Below, piece by piece: positions 48,781-57,681 of a DNA stretch of 64,000 bases. The notes below the pieces were generated by a model. The model ran no database searches. It worked only from the letters and a program-made list of their open reading frames with translations, and had not been told where the DNA came from. Origin of the DNA: Isoetes taiwanensis. Its lineage: Eukaryota; Streptophyta; Lycopodiopsida; Isoetales; Isoetaceae. The translations under genes were made by a program, and so were the position numbers. How positions within the stretch are numbered: the stretch's first letter is position 1; each line of letters begins with the position of its first letter. The stretch lies in NCBI GenBank assembly GCA_021234155.1, contig JAJEKV010000050.1:2365842-2429841 (forward strand), in the 5' to 3' direction.

Positions 48781-50031
48781 ATGGCCAGGACGAAACAGAC
48801 TGCCAGAGTTCCTCCTAGAGATGCAACCCCCAGCGCCCTACTCCATGAAATGCTTCGGGAGCGCCCCTTTCACCAAGGAGGCCATCCTTCATCGAGTGAA
48901 GGGACATTGTCCGAGGAGCGTCCCGATAACCCCACCAACCAAGGAGGGGATGAGACGGAGGTCGAGGAGGACACACACTCCGATGCGGGAACAGAAGTCC
49001 TCGACAACGAGGAAGGAGACGTAATGCAGAAGGTCTTCGAAGAGATGGAGGAGGAAAGGAGACAGAAGGAGGAGCAAGATCGGGTGGTCGAGCAAAATGA
49101 AGAACAGAGGGAGCCGACGCTCGAGCCAGCCGAAGAAGAAGAACTAGCGGCGTGGATCAAGAGGCACGAAGCAAAAGAACGCCGCAGGGAGAGGAAGAGG
49201 GAAGAGAAGAAAAGGAAGAGGGAGGAGCAGGAGGCCAAGGACGCCGAGTTAAAGAAAAAGCTCAAGGGCAAAGGCGTGGCGCAGCCCAAGAGGAAGCTGA
49301 AGGAAACTCCCCGCACCAAGGTCGTCATCCAAGAACGACCCGCAGACCAGCCCCCATCCTCCTCGGGTGACTCGGAGGATGATGATTTTAACCCCCATGA
49401 TAAAGAGGCGGGTTCTTCAAAGGATCCCGTCAATGAGCAGGCAGTACCGGACCCGGAGCGGCCCGAGCAGGCGCAGAAGCCCCCACCATACCCGACGTGG
49501 GATAGAAACAAAGCACCGCGGCCAGCCCGAGAGGCGTATGTGATAGACCCCATCAAAGTCTATCAGAGGAAACTAAGGGAGTACAACGCCTTCATGGCGA
49601 AGTGGGAGGCATATAACTCCTACTATCAGGAGAACAAAGTAACGTTCGTTGAAGGTGGAGTGCCCTCTAAGAAGAAGACGCTCAGGCCACCACCCGAGAA
49701 GCTCAAGCCTCCTAGGCGACCAGCAAAAAGAAGAGCCAGCAAAAAGGAGAGCGAGAGGAAAGCGCTGCGGGAAATCAGGCATTTTCAACGTAGCTTCGGT
49801 TTCTTAATCCCCCGTGCACCGTTCGCCCGACTGGTCCGAGAAGTTATTCAAGAATACAACACGGAAATAAGGGTGACGGACGAGATGTTGCTGGCCCTGC
49901 AAGAGGCAACAGAGCAAAAACTAGTGCAGCATTTTGAAGATTCGATAGCCTGCACAGTTCATGCGAAGAGGGTGACACTCATGAAGAAGGACATGCAGCT
50001 TGCCAGCTACATCAAGGGAGATCCACAGTAA
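48781..50031 (+). CDS. E1 ORF1: histone H3-like protein with long internal insertion
   Basis: An intact 416-residue ORF. Residues 2-9 are ARTKQTAR, identical to residues 1-8 of mature histone H3; the next residue is Val where H3 has Lys9. Residues about 30-320 are an insertion: acidic stretches (EEDTHSD, DSEDDD), Glu/Lys/Arg-rich coiled coil, and basic candidate nuclear signals (KRRASKK, PKRKLK). From about residue 326 the H3 alpha-N helix and histone fold run to the end: ALREIRHFQ, then RLVREV, LALQEATE, FEDSIAC and HAKRVTLM. By hand, 37 of the last 71 residues match canonical H3. It could enter nucleosomes or bind H4 (inference). It lies between the 5' LTR and ORF2, after two hairpins and a TATA-like box. 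The ATG is fixed by the H3-like N-terminus. Confidence 0.92.
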   Translation: MARTKQTARVPPRDATPSALLHEMLRERPFHQGGHPSSSEGTLSEERPDNPTNQGGDETEVEEDTHSDAGTEVLDNEEGDVMQKVFEEMEEERRQKEEQDRVVEQNEEQREPTLEPAEEEELAAWIKRHEAKERRRERKREEKKRKREEQEAKDAELKKKLKGKGVAQPKRKLKETPRTKVVIQERPADQPPSSSGDSEDDDFNPHDKEAGSSKDPVNEQAVPDPERPEQAQKPPPYPTWDRNKAPRPAREAYVIDPIKVYQRKLREYNAFMAKWEAYNSYYQENKVTFVEGGVPSKKKTLRPPPEKLKPPRRPAKRRASKKESERKALREIRHFQRSFGFLIPRAPFARLVREVIQEYNTEIRVTDEMLLALQEATEQKLVQHFEDSIACTVHAKRVTLMKKDMQLASYIKGDPQ

Positions 50032-50175
50032 AATTTTGTAAATGATGAAAAAAATTTGTTAATATAAAGAGTTTTGGACTAAATAACATGTGTAATCTTG
50101 CTTAATTAAGTTGAATTAGTAAGTTCCAGCTTTTGTTTTAGTCAAAACAGACATCTTAGACCAATTTGAGAGGAT

Positions 50176-50244
50176 GTCTCACACGTCGCGCCAGGAGCGA
50201 AAATGAAACTCTCATTTTTTTTATCTGGGCGCAACGTGTGAGAC
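50176..50244 (+). repeat. Hairpin copy 3 upstream of ORF2
   Basis: Outer arms GTCTCACACGTCGCGCC / GGGCGCAACGTGTGAGAC; inner AAAATG...CATTTT. It lies 145 bases after the ORF1 stop. Confidence 0.85.
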
Positions 50245-50376
50245 CATGCCCACATTTGCCCAAAATAGCTCCAAATCGACCAAATAAGGGGTCAATTCTG
50301 CCTAGCTCGATGACTCTAGCAGGATTAGACCCTCATATCACCCAAATTGGACAAGTTTAACCCACTTAAAGTCGAT

Positions 50377-50443
50377 GTCTCACACGTTGCGCCAGGAGCA
50401 AAAATGAAACTCCCATTTTTTATCTGGGCGCAACATGTGAGAC
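50377..50443 (+). repeat. Hairpin copy 4 upstream of ORF2
   Basis: Outer arms GTCTCACACGTTGCGCC / GGGCGCAACATGTGAGAC, with AAAAATG/CATTTTT inside. In this copy the C-A mismatch of other copies is repaired to T-A, and another mismatch appears. Confidence 0.85.
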
Positions 50444-50635
50444 CTCTTAGCATTTTCTCCACCATGCCATATCCAAATGACCTCCAGTTTGTTGCAATAG
50501 GTTCATTAGCAAATCTTAACATGCTCAAACCCCAAAAGTAGCCTTCAAATCCTCATTTGGACCTCCTAATAGGTCAGAATTGTCCAACCCCCATAAATTT
50601 TCAAGTCACCCAAAAATTAGGGTTTTTCACTTGTC

Positions 50636-50643
50636 TATAAATA
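50636..50643 (+). promoter_or_regulatory. TATA-box-like element before ORF2
   Basis: TATAAATA within CTATAAATAGACC, about 120 bases upstream of the ATG at 50757. It mirrors the element before ORF1. Confidence 0.55.
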
Positions 50644-50756
50644 GACCCCCATTTCCCACTTGGCACCCTACAAGTCTGCTCTCGACCCTCTAGGCAATTT
50701 CCCAGCTCCCATAGGCGCTCCTGCATCTGTTTGTTATTCACATCTTCCCCAAAGCA

Positions 50757-52287
50757 ATGGCAACTGCTGACTTCAGGCGATGGTACAGCGCCAGTGCACA
50801 TGCAGCTGAGACCAATGTCAACACCATCTTCCAACTTTTCCAGAAAGAGATAGAGGTCCAAGCAACTCTGCATGCAACGCCGGCATATAGGCGAGTTTTA
50901 ACTGAGTTCCAAGCTAGGGTAGGTCAGTCCCTAGTGCAGCTTCTCCCTTGTATAGGCTATTTTGTTCCCCGCCCATCCCTTCAATCAGCCTTGGGTGATG
51001 TCCCGAACATTGCCAAGTACTTGACCAACAAGGCACAGAGCTAGGTTGTCAGATTACATGGTCCTGACAGTTGACAGGACCAAGTATTTTTCCTACACCG
51101 CCGCCTTGGCCATATTCCTTTCCCATCGTGCTGAAAACCCAATGGGAGAAACCTCTATTCCTCCCATGGAGGTGGACCCCATAGCGTCCTCAGCAGCAGA
51201 CCAGCTGCTTTTGCAGTACCAGTGAGAGCAAGAAGGAAGAACAGAAGAAGAAGAATCGGAAGATGAGGAATACGTGGAGCTCGACCCAGCAGAAGAACAA
51301 CGGCTAGCAGAAGAGGAGTTACCCAACTTCGAGCGAAGCCGGCAGACCCTCAGAGTCGCTCCCCCACTTGGGCTAGGCATCACAAGCCTAGCCCCCATCA
51401 TCATTGACGGTGAGGAATACCTGCTCCTCAGCGATATCCGGAATCTCCCTGAATGCAGGGAGAGAGAACTCCGACTCGATGAGTTGCTGCACCAACTACG
51501 GCAGCAATCAGACCTAGATGATTTCATCGTCCGGGGAGTCTCAGACTTCTCGCTTCAAGTGAGAGAAGCCGACACCTATACAGGGGAGTCGACTTCGGAC
51601 ATCCAAGCCTACAGCAACATAAGGCAAATAATGGAAGCTCGAGAACTGCCATCTAAGGAGGAGTTCTATGCCATCCAGGAACGGATGAGGATCCGTGGCA
51701 AGACCACAAGCATTTTGATGCCGAGCTCTTCGACACCAGCTCGCACAAGAGGAGCAGGAATCGACATCAGGCGAGTTTCATTGACAATCAGAGATTACAG
51801 AGAAATCACTGAGGTAGAGGTCGATGAATACGCCGGAAGACATAGAGCTGGAGGCCAAGCGGGTGACGAGTCATCAACGACACACAATGACAGGTCGTTG
51901 AGGTACTACCTTCCCCTGCTACTGGATGGGAGAATAGCGGTAATACACCGCAAATTCAGTCTCCGGGACGAAGAAGGAGTGTTTATGCTCATTGCACTCT
52001 CTGGCTTTGGCATGCATGCTTGGATGGCTGCAAACATCGACTATGCTGTCTTAGTCAAGAGAGCGATAGCACTTGACATCTTCGACTTCGCTGTGCCCTA
52101 CCGACGGCAGGGAAGATTAGCAGTAACCGCGGCCTACACCTCCGACCGCAGAGTAGAGGAATTGGTGATAGCCTTGCAGGGCGGGACGTCAACCGATATC
52201 CTCAGGAACTTGGGACGCTCGGTAGGAACGGCCCAAGTTAAGAAATTTCTTGAGGATAACCCATCCTACCGGCGATTTCAAGAATAG
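50757..52287 (+). CDS. E1 ORF2: protein of unknown function shared with E2
   Basis: It begins MATADFRRWYSASAHAAE at ATG 50757. The first frame stops at 51044. The adjoining frame continues (KYFSYTAALAIFLSHRAE), meets a stop near 51225, and then runs open from about 51227 to 52287 (LAEEELPNFERSRQTLR..., DGEEYLLLSDI..., LLLDGRIAVIHRKFSLRD..., ending SYRRFQE). E2 has the counterparts QYLEATFALAIL, LAEELPHRREQA, GQEYLLLDDI and YGQVLFIARDLG in the same order, so this is one conserved protein of about 500 residues. Here it is broken by one frameshift and one stop. I recognise no domain. It lies between the H3-like ORF and gag. An AATAAAA follows at 52332. Confidence 0.7.
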
Positions 52288-52331
52288 TTAAACTCTTGAT
52301 CCCGGAGGACTTGTATCTAAAAATATTATAT

Positions 52332-52338
52332 AATAAAA
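52332..52338 (+). terminator. Poly(A)-signal-like AATAAAA after ORF2
   Basis: AATAAAA lies 45 bases after the ORF2 stop, preceded by 'ttgtatct'. It fits a plant polyadenylation signal, but AT-rich chance matches are common. Confidence 0.35.
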
Positions 52339-52425
52339 ACATTTTGTTGCCAATATTAAACTACTTTGTTGATTGTATTTGGTTTCAAAAATTATATCGG
52401 CAAATACATGAATACAATAAAGTAA

Positions 52426-53700
52426 ATGAATCTAATCGTAAGGCCATGGTCAACTGTGTATGCAGATAGAGAACAAAGAATAGTCGAACAAAAAAGGAGG
52501 CACAACAGAGATGAAGAGACCCCTGACAGGCAACCCATCCCAAGGAACCTATTCGAGGCATTTGGTCCCATGACCCCAGAAGAGGAGACGTCGCAAATGA
52601 GAACCGAACTCGACCAGATAAAGGCTCTACTAGCGGCACAAGCATCAGCCGGGCCACAAACAACACCTCGAAAGTCGGGGAAGGATAAGAAGAGGAGTAA
52701 GAGAAGGAGGTCTCCTAGTACAGAAACCTCCGACTCAAGCTCGATCTCGGACTCTGAGTCCGAGAAAGAAGCTGAACAAGTGCAGGACCGTAGGGACGGC
52801 AGGCAGAAGGACGTTAAGGTCTTAGACTACCAAGAGCATTGGGCAACATATGGAAGGCCAGGAAGCTTGAACAATTCTCAGGCGAGAACAGGTCAGGCTT
52901 GGAAGCAGAGGCGTGGCTCGATGAGATGAGCGAGTATGGTAACGCCTATGGGATGAAAGACAAGGACAACGGCAGGGTGGCAACAACCAACCTGAAGGGA
53001 GCAGCACGAATCTGGTGGAAGGGTTATGCCAAGGCCCATGGCTTAAGCAGAGATAGGTGCAGATTCAAGAAGTTTGCTAAAGCCTATAAGCGCCATTACG
53101 TCCCACGGGAACACAAGTCCAACATGATGCAGCAGTTTCACAGGTTGCAACAAGGGTACAAAACAGTCCAGAAGTACACCGAGGAGTTCATGAGACTAAG
53201 GTTCTATGTGCCGAAGTTGAGTAAAAAGCACGCAGTGGAGAGCTACATTGAAGAACTGAATGAAGAGATCCGTAAGCTTGTAAGGGCAATAGACCCCAAG
53301 ACGGTATCAGAAGCAGAATCCAAAGCAATCAGCTTGCAAGGAACGGGGCCTCAAAACAGCGGGCAGAAGCAGCCACACTACCAGGATAGAGGCAAGGCAA
53401 TAGGGAGTTATAGCCCTAGAGCATCCAACCCAAGTCCAGCTAAATCCCCATATAGTAGCAACCAGGGGAGACAGCAGGAGAGGAAGCAGGTGTCCTTCAA
53501 GGACAAGCAGGAAGGGTCGAACTACTCAAAAGCAGTGCGATCTTTCTTACAAGCAATGCCCAAAGAGAAGAGACAGGAGTGTATAGAGAAGCAGCTTTGC
53601 TTCAGATGCTTCCAGCCAGGGCACAGAACGGCGAACTGCCCCTTCGTCATGAGTGCAGCGCTAGCGGAGTTGGGTGGATGGGACACTACGTCTGACGATG
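52426..53700 (+). CDS. E1 Gag
   Basis: It starts at ATG 52426. The N-terminal part has a coiled stretch ([20 protein letters not shown]) and a Ser/Arg-rich basic segment. A frame change is needed near 52838. The capsid domain then reads [41 protein letters not shown] and [13 protein letters not shown]. The CCHC knuckle [14 protein letters not shown] is at about 53600-53640. It corresponds segment by segment to E2 Gag. It should assemble particles and bind RNA. The frame after 52839 is open into pol, so Gag and Pol are one fused polyprotein, as in several plant Ty3/gypsy lineages. Confidence 0.85.
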
Positions 53701-55317
53701 ACGGCGAGGCAGCACGCGATTATATTGAGGGTGAGTGCCACATTTTTGCTGCTATAGATATAGAACAAGCAGATAATCAATATAGAGTAATTTCCACAAT
53801 AGGGAAGGCCAAAACCAAGTCTTTCATAGTTTTAATAGACTCGGGAAGTAGCCACAACTTCGCCTCCCCAAGGATGGTCGACATGTTGAAGTTGAAACCC
53901 TTAAAATCCAAACCAAGGCCCGTAATCTTGGCAAGCAGAGCAGTAAGACAAATGGCAGGGAAGAGGATCAATTTCGACATTGACTTGCCGGGTATTAATA
54001 TCCTGATGGGAGCAAAAGTAATGGGCATCGGCAAGTACGACTTGATAATAGGAATGGAGTACCTTGGACCAGCAGGGGCCATCATTGATTGTGGAAAGCG
54101 GAAGGTGACCCTCACAACGCCCGACGGCAAAGTTATTGAGATCACAGGTAAAGAAGTTGCTCCCATCATGCAGTGTATGTCTATTAAGAAGCTGCTCAAA
54201 TCTATCAAGAGCGAGCAAGTAGCATATATCTTCAAACTTGAGATTGAAGAACCCGAGTCGGAGGAAAGCAAGGAAGACAAAGTGCTCAGCAAGTTGCCCA
54301 ATCAAATAGCCAACTTGATCACGGAGTTCCACGATCTCTTCCCAGATGAGATCGAGCAGCTTCCTCCTTACAGGGGAGTCGAGTGTGAGATAGCATTCGA
54401 ACCAGGAACCAAGCCGACGAGCAAGGCTCCGTATAGAATGATGATGCAGGAACTGACGGAGCTAAAGAAACAATTGCAGGAATTGCTCGACCTAGGCTTC
54501 ATTAGACCTAGCGTCTCACCATTTGGGGCACCCATTCTCTTTGTCAAGAAGAAGGATGGCAGCTTGAGGATGTGCATAGATTACAGACAGCTGAATAAGC
54601 ACACCATCAAGAACAAGTACGCGCTCCCCAGATCGGACGACTTGATGGATCAGCTCCAAGGGGCAAAAGTCTTCTCCAAGATCGACCTAAGGTCAGGTTA
54701 TCACCAGATCAGCATAAAGGAAGAAGACGTCCACAAAACGGCCTTCAAGACCAGGTATGGGCATTACGAGTTCACAGTAATGTCATTTGGGCTATCAAAT
54801 GCCCCAGCAACATTCATGAGACTCATGAACGACATCTTCAGGGAGTTCTTGGACACCTTCGTGATAGTGTTCTTTGATGACATTCTGGTGTATAGCAGAT
54901 CCATTGAAGAACATGCACAACACGTAAGAAGGGTGCTCGAGAAGTTGAGAAGGCACCAGAGTTGTCGAAGTGCCACTTCGCAACAGAGAAGGTGGAATAC
55001 CTAGGTCATGCGATTTCAGCAGAAGGAATCTCGACGGATCATGCCAAGATTGAAGCAGTGATTCAATGGCCGGCGCCAAAGAACGTCCACGAGGTCAGAA
55101 GTTTCCTTGGCCTAGCAGGGTACTACAAGAAGTTCGTGAAGAACTTCGCAAAGATAGCAGCCCCACTAACAGACTTGACAAAGGCGGAAAAGGTGAAGAA
55201 TTGGGCAGATCATTGGCTCAAGAAAGCCCAAGCAAGCTTTGAATTGTTGAAGGAAGCTTTAACAACCGCCCCCGTCTTGACCCTGCCAGACCCAGAGAAG
55301 GACAAGTTAGTGGCGAC
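53701..55317 (+). CDS. E1 Pol: protease and reverse transcriptase, interrupted by E2
   Basis: The protease has [14 protein letters not shown] near 53825 (DSG catalytic) and IIGMEYLGP near 54045. RT motifs follow: [17 protein letters not shown] near 54565, [12 protein letters not shown] near 54675, [15 protein letters not shown] near 54780 and [10 protein letters not shown] near 54870, the catalytic YxDD box (FFDD here). A frameshift near 54950 separates LRRHQ from [15 protein letters not shown]. The connection domain continues until LVAT, where E2 is inserted, just before the first RNase H Asp. Residues are well conserved, so apart from the frameshift and the insertion this pol looks fairly young. 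Confidence 0.9.
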
Positions 55318-56931
55318 TGTGACGTTCCACGTATTTATACGGTCTACCTCACGTATTTATACAGGACATGTACAAATACAAGCACGTCACCCCCTAAAGG
55401 TACGCCACTATGGCGGGTATGGGAACTTAATGGTAACCTAGGGGGTTACTCTTAAGTGGATTAAATTAGCTATGCTAATTTAATACATTAAAGTTAATAA
55501 CCTAATTAGGCTAGTTGCTGTTTGGGGAAGGCGCCACCTGCCCCAATCAATTGGGCAGCATGGGGGTTGCCAAGTTTGGATGCCAACTTGACCCCTATCC
55601 CTGGGATTGACTCCTGAAGTTCGACCAAGGAAGGCCAGGAGCTGAGCGCCATCATACACCTGCAGAGAACCACCATACCAGTCGCCCCTGTGAAGCAACA
55701 GCTGAATTCTCAACTCCCCGGAGATGGAGGCGCCCCATGGAAACGAGTCCAGCCAGAATTCAGGTAGGTGACTATGTGAATTCTGGATAACACTTGGTTG
55801 TGTTCATCTCTCTGTTCTCTTTGTGATTCAATCATAGAAACTAACCCTTGATTGTACAAGCAAGTTTTCTTTATATTCAATTCTGGTTCTTACTCTGAAA
55901 GGATGGATTGTTAGTTCTTTGTTTAATCTGACTCTGAAACGAGGGGATTACGGGGGGTAGAGACCTCTGAACCGTGTATGGTAGCATGTTCCTAGACAGC
56001 GCCATGTAGAGTCCCATTAAATGCGGCCTGTGCACAAGAGCCCACCGGGTCCTAGATGCTATGGTCTGGCTTAGCACCAGACAAGGAACACAGTGGTGAC
56101 ATGAGGGGTGGGGTCTTGCATGAGCATACAAGGCTCCCCGAGACTCCTACAAAGGGCTAGGGCCCGATAGCCTGGCCACGGAGAGGGCCGGGTATGGGTC
56201 CGACACTCCCTCGGGTGTAGAGGTGTGATCCGTATGGAGCACCTTTGCACTTTGAGTAGATTTAGGGTGAGTAAGCTCTGCACGGATGCGGGGTCGCTGA
56301 TGCGCACGTATTCTCTAGCTCACCCATGGAACCACCGTGATTCGGAAGGGGCGCTTCCCCCCACCTGCCTCATCGGACCAAAGCGCCATGAACCCGAGTA
56401 GGCTCGGCGGGTGATCCCTTGAACCTCGCTCTCCCTAAGGCTATAGCAAAGCCATAGCATGAATTGACCCATCCGCAAAGTGTGCACAGGAGGGGCGGAT
56501 GGAGTGGACAACCCTAGCCGATGTTCTATGCCAGCCAACGCCATGCCAAGACTCTACTGGCTGATCTCTTGAGGCCCAAATTCCGGTCGATCCTCACCGA
56601 GTCCGAGCCGGGTAGAACCCGGTTTTGGGTGTTTTCTTAGGATTAGATGCATATTCTATGCCGCTGGTATTTTGAGGGACGCCCACCCTTTCGTGGTGGT
56701 TATTTATGTATATTCATGCTGTGTGCTAACCCTTGTATTCATGCTTCCGCGACGTAGGAGTCCCATTGAAGGCGTGGGCCGAATGACCCCTTCGTGTCCT
56801 TCTTTCGGGCCTCATTTTATAGATGGCCTGAAATAGACGGAGGGCCCTGCTCATGGTGAGATGATTGCCATGGGAGGGGAAAGTCCCCGTATGTATACGT
56901 CCGAGGGTCGTTATATATTCCTGGATCGCCA
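55318..56931 (+). repeat. 5' LTR of E2
   Basis: About 1.6 kb, with the right end uncertain. It is longer than the E1 LTR because of about 600 extra bases near its start (55330-55940). Shared stretches include 'tgtgcacaggaggggcggat' (56483) and 'ggtagagacctct' versus 'gatagagacctac'. The primer site is poorly preserved ('gcaggtagagcc' at about 56934). Confidence 0.7.
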
Positions 56932-57681
56932 CCGCAGGTAGAGCCGTGATTTCGGTTGCTCGAAATCATAGCACTGGCCAAACACTAACTCGTAGCACGG
57001 TAGTTAGGAGGAGGCTAAGTCAATGTGTCGTTAGTTCTCTTTGTTGTTTGGCTTGGTGTTAGGTTAAGTTAAGAAATTGTAGCTTTGAAGTGGAGGGGCC
57101 AAGATTGGAGGCCTAACAGGTGCCAGTGGGTGGCTCAAATGACGAAGATGATGGTTCCATTGGATCGGGCGGGCGTTTACCCCCGAACAGGAGCAGTCAA
57201 CTCTAGGCTTAAAATGGTCAAGGGCAGGCCCAAAAACGAACTCGGGCGCCGCTTGCCTTTTGAAGTTTTGTAGTCAAGGTAGACGCGCCCGAAATGCTGT
57301 CGGCGCCCGATCGTCGATCCCAAGTCAACGCTGGCCCGCCAGTCAACTTCGGCGCCACTTGCATTCGGCGACGCCGGTCGAGGCGGAAGGCCGTATAATG
57401 CCGTCGGCGCCCGACCGTAGGGTGCGCGTATTTCCGCCGTATATTTTTTTTAATAATAAAATTTCGAAGTTAATAAGGAAAAAAAAATTTGAAATTTTAA
57501 AAGTTAAGTGGCCGTTTAACAAACCATTTCTTGTCATTTGCTTTTGCTTCCGCGCCTCCAACCGCCTGAGCCGCCCTCCGCCATCGCCACCAGACCGGAC
57601 CTTGCTCCTGCGCCCTTGTGCCTTGTGCATCTTAGCGCCCCCTTTGCCATCCTCTTCGCCGCCAGCGCCTCACTATCCCCT
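56932..57681 (+). other. E2 leader with GC-rich inverted repeats
   Basis: TCGGGCGCCG at 57242-57251 is complementary to CGGCGCCCGA at 57301-57310 and again at 57405-57414. These may pair in RNA, as the E1 hairpins do, but the sequences differ from the E1 hairpins. An AT-rich stretch lies at about 57433-57510. Confidence 0.55.

Larger units (their letters stand above)
47160..55317 (+). mobile_element. Ty3/gypsy element E1 encoding a histone H3-like protein (3' part beyond window)
   Basis: The 5' LTR (TGTGACGT...GACGTCA) is followed by a TGGTATCAGAGC primer site. Then come ORF1 (H3-like), ORF2 (unknown), gag with a CCHC knuckle, protease and reverse transcriptase. The element is cut at 55317, in the RNase H domain, by insertion of a related element E2. 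Its remaining pol and 3' LTR should lie beyond the right edge of the window. The RT is of the general Ty3/gypsy type; whether the integrase has a chromodomain cannot be seen here. Confidence 0.9.

Noticed and set aside
48870-49556. 228-residue minus-strand ORF opposite the H3-like gene
   Set aside because: Low-complexity Ser/Cys/Phe-rich shadow of the charged Glu/Lys/Arg coding region on the + strand.
48288-50443. Hairpins as transcription terminators
   Set aside because: Rho-independent termination does not apply in plant nuclei, and the copies lie upstream of ORFs without a U-run.
51093-51527. Minus-strand Ser/Arg-rich ORF opposite ORF2
   Set aside because: Shadow of the + strand ORF2 region, which is conserved between E1 and E2.
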